Positions 7,201 through 16,016 of a stretch of 16,892 nucleotides of DNA are shown piece after piece; position 1 is the first letter of the stretch, and every line of letters starts with the position of its first letter. Origin of the DNA: Actinomycetes bacterium (lineage in GTDB: Bacteria > Actinomycetota > Acidimicrobiia > Acidimicrobiales > RAAP-2); NCBI GenBank assembly GCA_021849765.1, contig JAJZSM010000007.1:1-16892 (forward strand), read 5' to 3'. Under the pieces are notes generated by a model that saw only the letters and a list, made by a program, of their open reading frames with translations, did not search any database and was not told the origin of the DNA. Both the position numbers and the translations under genes were made by a program.

Positions 7201-10200
7201 ATGACAAGAACCCTCTACGACCCTTCTTTCGAGCATGACGCGTGCGGCGTCGGGATGATTGCGGACTTGACACGCCGTCCGAGCCACCAGACCGTCACCG
7301 ACGCACTGACGATTCTCGAGAATCTCGAACATCGCGGAGCCACCGGTGCCGACCCCGATTCGGGCGACGGCGCGGGGGTCCTCCTGCAGATCCCCGATGC
7401 GGCGATACGGACGTGGTTCGACGCCGTGCCGCCCATCGGCGAGTACGGGGTCGCCCACTGGATGATCGAGCGCACGCGCGACGTTGAGGGGGTCCGTGGT
7501 GCCATCGCCGACGCCGCATTGCGCGTGGGCCTGACGAGCCTCGGCTGGCGCGAGGTCCCCGTCAACTCGTCAATCCTCGGCGCGACGTCGGCGGCGAGCG
7601 AGCCGAGTTTCGTCATGCAGCTGTTTCGAGGTGTTGAGGCGATGTCGACGCGCGAACTCGAGGACGCGCTGTTCTGCCTGCGTCGGCTCGTCGAACACGC
7701 CGGGGGGGTGTACGGCGCCTCGTGCTCGACGAACGTCTTGATCTACAAGGGCATGTTGAGTGCCCCTCAGCTGCGTCGGTATTTCCACGACCTCACGGAC
7801 CCGGCGTTGCAATCGGCCGTTGCCGTCGTGCACAGCCGTTTCTCGACGAACACCCTGCCGCGCTGGGAGCTCGCCCAACCGTTCCGCTACATAGCCCACA
7901 ACGGTGAGATCAACACCATCCGCGGCAACCGTAACTGGATTCACGCACGCGAGACGACGCTACGCGCTCCGACGCTGCCCGTCGACCTCGGTGAACTCAC
8001 GCCCATCATCACCGAGTCAATGAGTGACTCGGCGAGTTTTGACGAGGTCGTCGAACTCCTGGTGCGCGGTGGGCGCACGTTGCCTCACGCCATCCTCATG
8101 ATGATCCCCGAGGCGTGGGAACGCTCCACCGCCATGGATGAGCGACGCCGCGACTTCTATCGTTATCACGCCGCGCTGATGGAACCCTGGGACGGTCCCG
8201 CGTCGATCACGTTCTGTGACGGCACGGTCGTTGGCGCCGTGCTCGACCGCAACGGCTTGCGACCGGCTCGCTATTGGGTGACCGACGACGACCGGGTGAT
8301 CTTCGCGAGCGAGGTCGGGGTGCTGCCCATCGATCCGGCGTCGGTGATTCGCAAGGGTCGCCTCCAGCCCGGCCGCGTCTTCCTCGTCGACCTGGCCGAA
8401 GGTCGCATCGTTGACGACGACGAGGTCAAGTCCGAACTGGCGGGCCGCGCCCCCTACGGCGAGTGGCTCCGCGACCAGCAGGTGACCCTCGAGGACCTCG
8501 ACGCGCGCCCGATGCTGCTGCCCAGTTACGCCTCGGTGCGCCAACGCCAACGGAACTTCGGCTATAGCGACGAGGACCTACGCCTGATCATGCGCCACAT
8601 GGCCCAGGTCGGTGAGGAGCCAATCGGATCGATGGGCTCTGACAGCGCGCTACCGGTCTTGTCGCAACGCCCCCGGTCAATCTTCGACTACTTCAGCCAG
8701 CTCTTCGCACAGGTCACCAACCCACCCCTCGACGCCATCCGCGAAGAGCTCGTCACCTCGACGCGCGTCACCATCGGCGGCGAAGACAATCTGCTGAGCG
8801 AGTCTGCGACGCACTGCCACCAGATCGTGCTGCCATCGCCGGTACTGAGCATCGAGGACCTGGCGAAATTACGCTACGTGGATGAGAACGACCACGTCGA
8901 CGGTTTCTCACCGGTCGCCCTCGACGGTCTGTTCCCCGTCGAGGGGCCGACTAGTGACGGCGAGCGTCTCGCCGCCGCCATCGAAGACATCGCCGATCAG
9001 ACGGTGGCCGCCGTGCGCGGGGGCGCCAATCTCGTCATCCTCTCAGACCGCAACACGAGCGCGTCCCACGCGGCGATCCCGAGCCTCCTGCTGGTTTCGG
9101 CAGTCCACCATCGACTCGTCGACGAGCACCTGCGCACGCGCGCGGCGCTCATCCTCGAAGCAGGTGATGTCCGCGAAGTGCACCACGTCGCGCTGCTCGT
9201 GGGCTTCGGGGCGTCCGCGGTATGCCCGTACCTCGCCTACGAGACGATCGACGCGCTCGTGGACCGAGGCGACATCGACCAGCGCACCGCCTACGAGGCG
9301 CGCTATCAGTACGCGAAGGCCCTCACCAAGGGTCTCGTGAAGGTGATGTCCAAGATGGGCGTGAGCACCGTAGCGAGCTACGTGGGCTCCCAGTTGTTCG
9401 AGTCAGTCGGGCTCAACGAAACGCTGCTCGCGAGTTACTTCCCGGGCTTCGCATCGCGGGTGGGGGGCACCGACATCGAGCGCATCGCGAAGGACCTCTT
9501 GACATGGCACCGCGCCGCCTACGCGACCGAGTCGCCCACCGAGGCGCTCACGAACGCGGGGGAGTACCAGTGGCGTCGCGACGGCGAACTACACCTCTTC
9601 AACCCCCACACGGTCCAAAAGCTCCAGCACGCCACCCGCGAGGGTCGCTATGACCTGTTCAAGGAATACACGACGCTCGTGGATGACCAGACGCGCGGGC
9701 GCATGACGTTACGTTCGCTGCTCGAGCTGCGCCCAGCGCCCACGCCGACGCCCCTCGACGAGGTCGAGGGCGTGTCGTCGATCGTGCGGCGATTCTCGAC
9801 CGGCGCGATGTCCTACGGTTCGATCAGCGAGGAGGCGCACACCACCCTCGCCATCGCGATGAATCGGCTCGGGGCCAAGTCCAACACCGGCGAGGGTGGC
9901 GAGGACGAGGATCGGTTCGACACGAGCGATCCACGCCAGAACCGTCGCTCCGCGATCAAGCAGGTCGCCTCCGGTCGATTCGGCGTGACCAGCCGGTACC
10001 TGGTAAACGCCGACGACCTCCAGATCAAGATGGCCCAAGGCGCCAAGCCCGGCGAGGGCGGCCAGCTCCCCGGCTCCAAGGTCTACCCCTGGATCGCGGC
10101 GACACGTCATTCGACGCCGGGCGTCGGACTCATCTCACCGCCCCCGCACCACGACATCTATTCGATCGAGGACCTCGCTCAACTCATCTACGACCTGAAG

Positions 10201-11643
10201 AACGCGAACGACCGAGCCCGGATCCACGTCAAGCTCGTCAGTGAGCAGGGCGTGGGGACCATCGCCGCGGGCGTCGCCAAGGCGCACGCCGACGTCGTGT
10301 TGATCTCGGGTCACGACGGGGGGACCGGCGCGGCGCCGCTCACGTCACTCAAGCACGCCGGCACGCCGTGGGAGATCGGCCTCACCGAGGCTCACCAGAC
10401 CCTCGCCGCCAACGGGCTACGCAGCCGCGTCGTGCTCCAGGTCGACGGCCAGTTAAAGACCGGCCGTGACGTCGTGATCGCCGCCATGCTGGGCGCTGAG
10501 GAGTTCGGGTTCGCCACCGCGCCACTCGTGGTGTCGGGCTGTGTGATGATGCGCGTCTGTCATCTCGACACGTGCCCTGTGGGCATCGCGACCCAAAACC
10601 CCGTCTTGCGCGAGCGCTTCACCGGCAAGCCGGAGTTCGTCGAGCACTTCTTCGAGTTCATCGCCACCGAGGTCCGCGAATACCTAAGCCAGCTGGGGCT
10701 GCACAGCCTGGATGAGCTGATCGGCGACCCCTCGCACCTGATGGTCGATGAACGCGCAGCGGCCGAGCACGGTGTCGACCTCTCAGCACTGCTCCACGCA
10801 GTGCCCGAGGAACAGCGTCACCACCGAATCGGCCAGGACCACGGGCTCGAAGACGCTCTCGACTGGAAGTTCTTTGACGCCGCGCTTCTCGCCGCACGCG
10901 AACGAACGCCCTACGTCTACGAGGGCCGAATCGAGAATGTCAACCGCACGGTGGGCACCCTGACCGGCAGCGCCATCACGCGCCTCCTCGGCGCCGAGAT
11001 TTTGCCCCAGGACACCATCACACTGCGCCTCGAGGGGTCGGCTGGTCAGAGCCTCGGTGCCTTCTTGCCCCACGGCATGACGATCCGCCTCTTCGGGGAC
11101 TGCAACGACTACGTGGGTAAGGGCCTCTCGGGCGGACGCATCATCGTCCAACCGCCGAGTGAGTCGGTCTTTCTGCGCAGCGAGAACATCATCGCGGGCA
11201 ACGTGATCGGCTACGGCGCAACCTCGGGCGACCTCTTCGTCAGCGGCGTCGTGGGTGAGCGCTGCGGCGTGCGCAACTCGGGGGCCACGATCGTCGTAGA
11301 GGGAACGGGTGACCACGCCGGCGAGTACATGACCGGCGGCGTCGTGGCGATCCTCGGCGACGTCGGTCGGAACCTGGCGGCCGGTATGTCCGGGGGCACC
11401 ATCTACCTCTACGACCCGCGACAACGCGTCTATGACGTCCTGAACGCCGGGGTCTACGAGGTCGACCCCCTCGAGTTCGACGACGAGGCGACGCTGCGCA
11501 CCCTGCTCGAGCACTATCGCGTCGAGACGGGCTCGCCGGTCGCTGCGCAGATCCTCGAGACGTGGCGCGTGGCGCGAATGGACTTCGTACGCATCGAGAC
11601 CTCGGAGTACCAGCGCGCGAGGGACGAGCAACGCAATGGGTAA
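7201..11643 (+). CDS. gltB: Glutamate synthase [NADPH] large (alpha) subunit
   Basis: 1480 residues, near the usual 1480-1520. It converts glutamine and 2-oxoglutarate to two glutamates, with ammonia channelled internally. The N-terminal glutaminase (Ntn hydrolase) domain begins at C15 in EHDACGVG, implying removal of a 14-residue propeptide; HSRFSTN (211-217) and HNGEINTIRGN (233-243) contribute to this site. A central domain links to the FMN-binding synthase domain (about 830-1210), with FSTGAMSYGSIS near 865, NTGEGGEDEDRF near 900 and GHDGGTGAAPL near 1037. The 3Fe-4S ligands are C1114, C1120 and C1125 (C-x5-C-x4-C). The C-terminal GXGXG beta-helix covers about 1245-1475, with repeats such as GKGLSGGRI and GEYMTGGVVAILG. 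ATG start with AGGTGA 4 bases away; overlaps gltD by 8 bases. Confidence 0.98.
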   Translation: MTRTLYDPSFEHDACGVGMIADLTRRPSHQTVTDALTILENLEHRGATGADPDSGDGAGVLLQIPDAAIRTWFDAVPPIGEYGVAHWMIERTRDVEGVRGAIADAALRVGLTSLGWREVPVNSSILGATSAASEPSFVMQLFRGVEAMSTRELEDALFCLRRLVEHAGGVYGASCSTNVLIYKGMLSAPQLRRYFHDLTDPALQSAVAVVHSRFSTNTLPRWELAQPFRYIAHNGEINTIRGNRNWIHARETTLRAPTLPVDLGELTPIITESMSDSASFDEVVELLVRGGRTLPHAILMMIPEAWERSTAMDERRRDFYRYHAALMEPWDGPASITFCDGTVVGAVLDRNGLRPARYWVTDDDRVIFASEVGVLPIDPASVIRKGRLQPGRVFLVDLAEGRIVDDDEVKSELAGRAPYGEWLRDQQVTLEDLDARPMLLPSYASVRQRQRNFGYSDEDLRLIMRHMAQVGEEPIGSMGSDSALPVLSQRPRSIFDYFSQLFAQVTNPPLDAIREELVTSTRVTIGGEDNLLSESATHCHQIVLPSPVLSIEDLAKLRYVDENDHVDGFSPVALDGLFPVEGPTSDGERLAAAIEDIADQTVAAVRGGANLVILSDRNTSASHAAIPSLLLVSAVHHRLVDEHLRTRAALILEAGDVREVHHVALLVGFGASAVCPYLAYETIDALVDRGDIDQRTAYEARYQYAKALTKGLVKVMSKMGVSTVASYVGSQLFESVGLNETLLASYFPGFASRVGGTDIERIAKDLLTWHRAAYATESPTEALTNAGEYQWRRDGELHLFNPHTVQKLQHATREGRYDLFKEYTTLVDDQTRGRMTLRSLLELRPAPTPTPLDEVEGVSSIVRRFSTGAMSYGSISEEAHTTLAIAMNRLGAKSNTGEGGEDEDRFDTSDPRQNRRSAIKQVASGRFGVTSRYLVNADDLQIKMAQGAKPGEGGQLPGSKVYPWIAATRHSTPGVGLISPPPHHDIYSIEDLAQLIYDLKNANDRARIHVKLVSEQGVGTIAAGVAKAHADVVLISGHDGGTGAAPLTSLKHAGTPWEIGLTEAHQTLAANGLRSRVVLQVDGQLKTGRDVVIAAMLGAEEFGFATAPLVVSGCVMMRVCHLDTCPVGIATQNPVLRERFTGKPEFVEHFFEFIATEVREYLSQLGLHSLDELIGDPSHLMVDERAAAEHGVDLSALLHAVPEEQRHHRIGQDHGLEDALDWKFFDAALLAARERTPYVYEGRIENVNRTVGTLTGSAITRLLGAEILPQDTITLRLEGSAGQSLGAFLPHGMTIRLFGDCNDYVGKGLSGGRIIVQPPSESVFLRSENIIAGNVIGYGATSGDLFVSGVVGERCGVRNSGATIVVEGTGDHAGEYMTGGVVAILGDVGRNLAAGMSGGTIYLYDPRQRVYDVLNAGVYEVDPLEFDDEATLRTLLEHYRVETGSPVAAQILETWRVARMDFVRIETSEYQRARDEQRNG

Positions 11644-13060
11644 GCCCACCGGATTCCTCGAGTACCCCCGCCGTGGACCGGCCTACCGGCCCGTCGCCGT
11701 GCGCCTGCGCGATTGGCGCGAGGTCTACGAGGCCCAGAACGACGACGAGATCGCGGTGCAGGCGGCACGGTGCATGGACTGCGGCATCCCGTTCTGCACC
11801 CAGGGCTGTCCGCTCGGCAATCGAATCCCCGTCTTCAACGATGCGGTCTACCGCCAGCGCTGGGACGTCGCGGCTGCCCAGCTCTTTGCCACCAACAACT
11901 TCCCCGAGTTCACCGGACGGCTCTGCCCAGCCCCCTGTGAGTCGGCCTGTGTGCTCGCCGTCGGCGACCAGGCGGTCACGATCGAGCGCGTCGAGTACGA
12001 GGTCGCCGAACACGCCTACGCGCTCGGCCTGCCCGTGCAGCGCGTGCCGTCACACGAGAGTGGCCGGCGCGTCGCGGTCGTCGGGTCGGGACCCGCCGGG
12101 CTCGCCGCCGCGGCCCAACTGCGCGCCGCGGGCCACGCCGTGACGGTCTACGAGCGCGCCGACGCCATCGGCGGGCTGTTGCGCTACGGGATACCCGCCT
12201 TCAAGCTCGAAAAGGCCGTGCTCGACCGCCGCCTCGAGGCCATGGTCGACGCGGGAATCACCTTTGTCACCTCGAGCACGATCGGCCCGGCGGGCACGTC
12301 GCTCACTGTGCTGCAACAGCGCTACGACGCGGTACTGCTCGCCGTCGGATCGACCACGCCACGGCTCATCCCGGGACCCGGCGCGGCCCTTGAGGGGGTC
12401 ATGCCCGCCATGACCTATCTCGAGGCGGCGAATCGGGCGGTCGCGACCCAGGCCACGAGCCCGATCGACGCCCACGACCGAGCCGTCCTGATCCTCGGCG
12501 GCGGTGACACGGGTGCGGACTGCCTCGGCACCGCCCATCGCCAGGGCGCGCGCTCGGTGACCCAGATCGAGATTCTCGAGCGCCCGCCAGACCACCGACC
12601 GGCCGATCAGCCCTGGCCCACGATGCCGCGGATCTTCAAGACCACGTCGGCGCACGACGAGGGCGGCGAGCGGGTCTTTGCCACCGAGACCGTCGAGTTC
12701 CTCGGCGACACGAAGGTGACCGCGGCGGTGCTGACCCACCGCGATACCGGCCAGTCCGAGACCATCGAGGCGGACCTGGTGCTGATCGCCGCCGGCTTCA
12801 CCGGACCCGAGCTGGCGACCCTCGGTCTCGCTGACGCGTCCCTCGTGACCGAGCGCGCGACGTTGCGAGTCGATGATGCCTGGCGCACGACCGTCGACGG
12901 TGAGGCGCCGGTCTTCGCGTGCGGTGACGCCGTACGCGGACAGAGCTTGATCGTCTGGGCGATTGCCGAGGGGCGCAGCGCAGCCGCGGCAATCGACACC
13001 CATCTGATGGGCGAGACCGACTTGCCCGCGCCCGTGGCGCCCTATCGTACTTCCTGGTAA
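11636..13060 (+). CDS. gltD: Glutamate synthase [NADPH] small (beta) subunit
   Basis: 474 residues, as for E. coli GltD. It takes electrons from NADPH through FAD and two 4Fe-4S clusters to the FMN of GltB. Two cysteine clusters lie at the N-terminus: CMDCGIPFCTQGC (C46, C49, C54, C58) and LCPAPCESAC (C97, C101, C105). The FAD Rossmann motif is VVGSGPAGLAA (148-158). The NADPH motif is LILGGGDTGADC (285-296), and FACGDAVRGQSLIVWAI (about 427-443) closes the FAD site. Its ATG lies inside the gltB end (ATGGGTAA), an 8-base overlap that favours coupled, stoichiometric translation. All expected residues are present. Confidence 0.98.
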   Translation: MGKPTGFLEYPRRGPAYRPVAVRLRDWREVYEAQNDDEIAVQAARCMDCGIPFCTQGCPLGNRIPVFNDAVYRQRWDVAAAQLFATNNFPEFTGRLCPAPCESACVLAVGDQAVTIERVEYEVAEHAYALGLPVQRVPSHESGRRVAVVGSGPAGLAAAAQLRAAGHAVTVYERADAIGGLLRYGIPAFKLEKAVLDRRLEAMVDAGITFVTSSTIGPAGTSLTVLQQRYDAVLLAVGSTTPRLIPGPGAALEGVMPAMTYLEAANRAVATQATSPIDAHDRAVLILGGGDTGADCLGTAHRQGARSVTQIEILERPPDHRPADQPWPTMPRIFKTTSAHDEGGERVFATETVEFLGDTKVTAAVLTHRDTGQSETIEADLVLIAAGFTGPELATLGLADASLVTERATLRVDDAWRTTVDGEAPVFACGDAVRGQSLIVWAIAEGRSAAAAIDTHLMGETDLPAPVAPYRTSW

Positions 13061-13109
13061 CACGAGTCCCTCGGACTTTGTAGCATCGTCCCAGGGGAAC
13101 GGAGACGAC

Positions 13110-14729
13110 ATGAAGAGCACGATGCAGGACTCGCCACTGGTCATCAGTGGCATTATTCGACACGGCGAGTGGATCTACGCTGACAAGACCGTCTACACGG
13201 TGACCGCCACCGGTGTCCAGGAGGCGACCTTCACCGAAATCGCGAACCGCGCCGAGCAACTCGCGGCGGCGCTGCGACGACTGGGGATCGGTGACGGGGA
13301 CCGTGTTGGGACCTTCATGTGGAACAACCAAGTCCATATGGAGGCGTACCTCGCCGTGCCAGCCATGGGCGCGGTGCTGCACACCCTCAACATCCGGCTC
13401 TTCCCCGAGCAGCTGGCCTTCGTGATCAACCACGCCGAGGACCAGGTCATTATCGTCGACCACACCCTGATCCCACTGCTCGCCAAGGTGCGCGACCAGA
13501 TCCCCACGGTCAAGCACATCATCGTCAACGGCCCCGACGAGAGCGGCGCGCTGGGCGAGACCATCGACTACGAGGACTTCATCGGCGCCGAGTCCCCGGG
13601 CTTCGTCTGGCCCGAACTCGACGAGAAGTCCGCGGCGATCATGTGCTACACGTCGGGCACCACGGGCAATCCCAAGGGCGTCGTCTACTCGCACCGGTCG
13701 ATCTGGTTGCACTCACTCGCCTCGACGAGCGCGAACTCGATCGGACTGTCCGAGAAGGACCGGTGCCTCCTCATCGTGCCGATGTTTCACGTCAACGCAT
13801 GGGGCGCCGTCTACACCGCCTTCTTCGCCGGCACCGAGCTCATCATGCCCCAGATGTTCCTCCAGGGTGAACCAATCGTGAAGATGATCCGCGAGCTGCG
13901 GCCCACGATCTCACTCGGCGTGCCCACGGTCTGGAACGACGTCTTGCGCGCCGCGGAGAACGACGCCGACGCCGACTTCTCCTCGATGCGCGGGATCCTC
14001 GCCGGCGGTTCGGCCGTGCCGCGCTCGATGATCGAGACCTTCCGCGAGCGCTACGGTCGCAACATGGTCCAGGGGTGGGGGATGACGGAGACGAGCCCGC
14101 TCGCCGCGGTCTCGATCCCACCGGCCGGTACGCCGCCGGAAAAGGAGATCGACTATCGCGCGAAGGCTGGCCGCGTGGTCGCCGGTGTCGAGATGCGCAT
14201 CACCGACGACGACGGCTCGGTCCTGCCCAATGACGGTCAGACCGTAGGCGAGTTCGAGATCCGCGGCCCGTGGATCACCGGTTCGTACTTTGGCGTGGAC
14301 GCCCCCGAGCGGTTCCACGACGGGTGGCTACGCACCGGCGACATCGGCACGCTCGACCACGAGGGCTTCATGGTGATCAGCGACCGTACCAAGGACGTGA
14401 TCAAGTCCGGTGGCGAATGGATCAGCTCGGTCGAGCTCGAGGGGACCGTCATGGCTCACCCGGCCGTCTTTGAGGCCGCCGTCATCGCCGTGCCCGACGA
14501 CAAGTGGCAGGAGCGCCCCCTGTGCTGTGTGGTGCTTCGACCGGGGGCGAGCGCGAGCGCGACGGAACTGCGTGACTTCCTCGCCGCGCGCGTCGCCAAG
14601 TGGTGGCTGCCCGAGCACTGGACCTTCGTTGACTCGATCCCCAAGACCAGCGTCGGCAAGTTCGACAAGAAGGTGCTGCGCGCACAGTTCGCCGCGGGAG
14701 AGCTGAACGTCGAGACCCTCGCGTCGTGA
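13110..14729 (+). CDS. Fatty-acid acyl-CoA ligase (FadD/AlkK-like, ANL superfamily)
   Basis: 539 residues, ATP-dependent formation of an acyl-AMP then acyl-CoA, cytoplasmic. P-loop-like site [11 protein letters not shown] (180-190), [12 protein letters not shown] (221-232) shaping the acyl tunnel, GWGMTETSP (322-330, A5 motif), WLRTGDIG (406-413), hinge [16 protein letters not shown] (424-439) and catalytic lysine K517 in [11 protein letters not shown]. The HVNAWG and [11 protein letters not shown] features are typical of medium/long-chain fatty-acid ligases such as AlkK or actinobacterial FadD proteins; chain length cannot be set. ATG at 13110 with GGAG at 13101-13104. It begins 49 bases after gltD, so it may be co-transcribed, though functionally unrelated; TAGCAT at 13081-13086 could be a separate weak -10. 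Its stop overlaps the next small gene by GTGA. Confidence 0.93.
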   Translation: MKSTMQDSPLVISGIIRHGEWIYADKTVYTVTATGVQEATFTEIANRAEQLAAALRRLGIGDGDRVGTFMWNNQVHMEAYLAVPAMGAVLHTLNIRLFPEQLAFVINHAEDQVIIVDHTLIPLLAKVRDQIPTVKHIIVNGPDESGALGETIDYEDFIGAESPGFVWPELDEKSAAIMCYTSGTTGNPKGVVYSHRSIWLHSLASTSANSIGLSEKDRCLLIVPMFHVNAWGAVYTAFFAGTELIMPQMFLQGEPIVKMIRELRPTISLGVPTVWNDVLRAAENDADADFSSMRGILAGGSAVPRSMIETFRERYGRNMVQGWGMTETSPLAAVSIPPAGTPPEKEIDYRAKAGRVVAGVEMRITDDDGSVLPNDGQTVGEFEIRGPWITGSYFGVDAPERFHDGWLRTGDIGTLDHEGFMVISDRTKDVIKSGGEWISSVELEGTVMAHPAVFEAAVIAVPDDKWQERPLCCVVLRPGASASATELRDFLAARVAKWWLPEHWTFVDSIPKTSVGKFDKKVLRAQFAAGELNVETLAS

Positions 14730-14914
14730 CGTCCTTCTCGGCGATCGCTGACGAGATCGCGGTGCTCGAAGAACGCGTGAGCGACGCCGTGTTCGATGCG
14801 GTCCGAGCGCAGTTGCGTGACGATGACTCGGCGCGTGATGTCGAGCGCCAACTCGCGCGCGTGCGACGGAGCCTGCAAAAGGCCGAGGCGATCCTGCGGG
14901 GACTGCCGGACTAA
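14726..14914 (+). CDS. Unrecognised 62-residue helical protein coupled to the acyl-CoA ligase
   Basis: GTG at 14726 overlaps the ligase stop by 4 bases (GTGA); TAA at 14912-14914. The product is almost wholly charged and helix-favouring: an acidic first half ([20 protein letters not shown]) and a basic second half ([20 protein letters not shown]), with hydrophobic residues at heptad-like positions, so a coiled coil or helical hairpin is likely. There is no cysteine, signal peptide or membrane segment. No strong Shine-Dalgarno lies directly ahead, so translation would depend on ribosomes finishing the ligase. I do not recognise the family. A partner or scaffold role for the ligase is only a guess. 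Codon use looks like its neighbours and no competing frame is better, so it is probably real. Confidence 0.65.
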   Translation: MTSFSAIADEIAVLEERVSDAVFDAVRAQLRDDDSARDVERQLARVRRSLQKAEAILRGLPD

Positions 14915-15041
14915 CGGTGCTTCACGCGGTCAAAGGGCTACCTCGGCTGTGAGCGGCGGAACTTCACGCCTGGTCGCGAGCTGGACGTCTCGCCGGCCGG
15001 CCCTCTCGTCGGTGTTGCCACGCTGAGGGTCGGTGTGCCGA
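14915..15041. other. Gap between convergent genes (62-residue gene and LOG gene)
   Basis: 127 bases without a credible gene. It contains a 10-bp self-complementary GCCGGCCGGC at 14992-15001, an imperfect direct repeat beginning CTTCACGC (near 14920 and 14962), and a short TCGG/CCGA hairpin just after the LOG gene stop. None is a convincing terminator. Confidence 0.3.
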
Positions 15042-16016
15042 TCAACCCAGATCGTTAACGGCGTCGATGAGCCGACGAAGCTCGACGTAGCGACGACCGT
15101 CGAAGTCGAAGGTCAGGGCGTTCGCCTCCGCCCGCAGGCCCTCACCCGTGGCGAATTCGGGTACGCGGTGCTCGAGGATAACGCACTCTTCGATCGTGAG
15201 CGGACGTCGCAATCCGATCCGCCCGCGCCCCGAGGACAACGTGAACTCGGTGAAGTTGGTGTAGAAGTGGTCGATCTCGCCCTCAACCTCGTCCAGTGAG
15301 TGGCAGCGCTTGAACAGAACCGCCGCGTCCTCATCGAGATAACCCGTGTCTATGACCGACTCGTCGATGAACCGTTGCCACGACTCCCAGTAGGTTCCCT
15401 CGGCGGTGTCAACCAAAAGCACCGGTGCGGGTCCGCTTTTTCCGGTGTGCAGCAGCGTGAGGATCTCGAAGACCTCGTCCATCGTGCCCAGCCCGCCGGG
15501 GAAGAACACGAAGGCCAGCGACTCTTTGGTCAGTGCGACCTTTCGCGTGAAGAAATACTTCATCTCCACCAGTCGGCTCTCAGCGTCGACGTAGGGATTG
15601 GAGCTCTGCTCGAAGGGCAACGTGATGTTCACGCCGAGGGTGTCGTCGAGTCCGGCCCCTTCGGCCGCGGCCTGCATGATCCCGGGTCCGGCGCCCGAGA
15701 CGGTCATCCAACCGCGCGCGGCCATACGCGCACTCAACGATCGCGCCATCGCGTAGAGGGGCGAGGTTGCCAGCGTGCGCGCTGAACCAAAGACTGTGAG
15801 CTTCGGTCGATCACGCCACGGTGAGAACAGGCGCGCGGCGACGAGCAGTTCGCGCATCGCGGTTGCGGCGACTCGAAGGTCGCGCACGTCATGACCCGAC
15901 TGCACGAGTAACGAGACGTCCTCGAGCAAGTCACGGACCCGCGCTACTTCGACGTCACTGGCGATGTCGACCAGCCCACTTTCGCTGAGGAAGGCCTCCA
16001 CGGCCGGGTCGGTCAC
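15042..16016 (-). CDS. LOG/TIGR00730 family Rossmann-fold protein, putative nucleotide phosphoribohydrolase
   Basis: 324 residues. Characterised LOG proteins release a base from a nucleoside 5'-monophosphate (cytokinin-activating in plants and some bacteria); many bacterial members have unknown substrates and were misnamed lysine decarboxylases. Motifs seen: VFGSARTLATSPLY (75-88), VSGAGPGIMQAAAEGA (106-121), EMKYFFTRKVAL (151-162, with the catalytic R158) and FFPGGLGTMDEVFE (171-184), the family hallmark. About 70 helical residues precede the core and about 70 follow it, making it much longer than compact LOG proteins (about 180-215). The tail includes RRPLTIEECVILEHRVPEF. GTG start at 16016 overlaps the cofH stop by 4 bases (GTGA), so it is translated with cofH. 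The link to F420 synthesis is not known. Confidence 0.88.
   Translation of the reverse strand: MTDPAVEAFLSESGLVDIASDVEVARVRDLLEDVSLLVQSGHDVRDLRVAATAMRELLVAARLFSPWRDRPKLTVFGSARTLATSPLYAMARSLSARMAARGWMTVSGAGPGIMQAAAEGAGLDDTLGVNITLPFEQSSNPYVDAESRLVEMKYFFTRKVALTKESLAFVFFPGGLGTMDEVFEILTLLHTGKSGPAPVLLVDTAEGTYWESWQRFIDESVIDTGYLDEDAAVLFKRCHSLDEVEGEIDHFYTNFTEFTLSSGRGRIGLRRPLTIEECVILEHRVPEFATGEGLRAEANALTFDFDGRRYVELRRLIDAVNDLG

Noticed and set aside
10783..11649. 288-codon open frame antisense to gltB
   Set aside because: It lies wholly over conserved GltB coding sequence, has no recognisable domain, and long antisense frames are expected in high-GC genes with strong third-position bias. The same applies to antisense frames at 8017-8550, 9709-10110, 11240-12013, 12050-13153 and 12798-13712.
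15300..15785. 161-codon + strand frame opposite the LOG gene
   Set aside because: It covers the conserved PGGLGTMDE and SGAGPG regions in reverse, has no domain of its own, and is a shadow.
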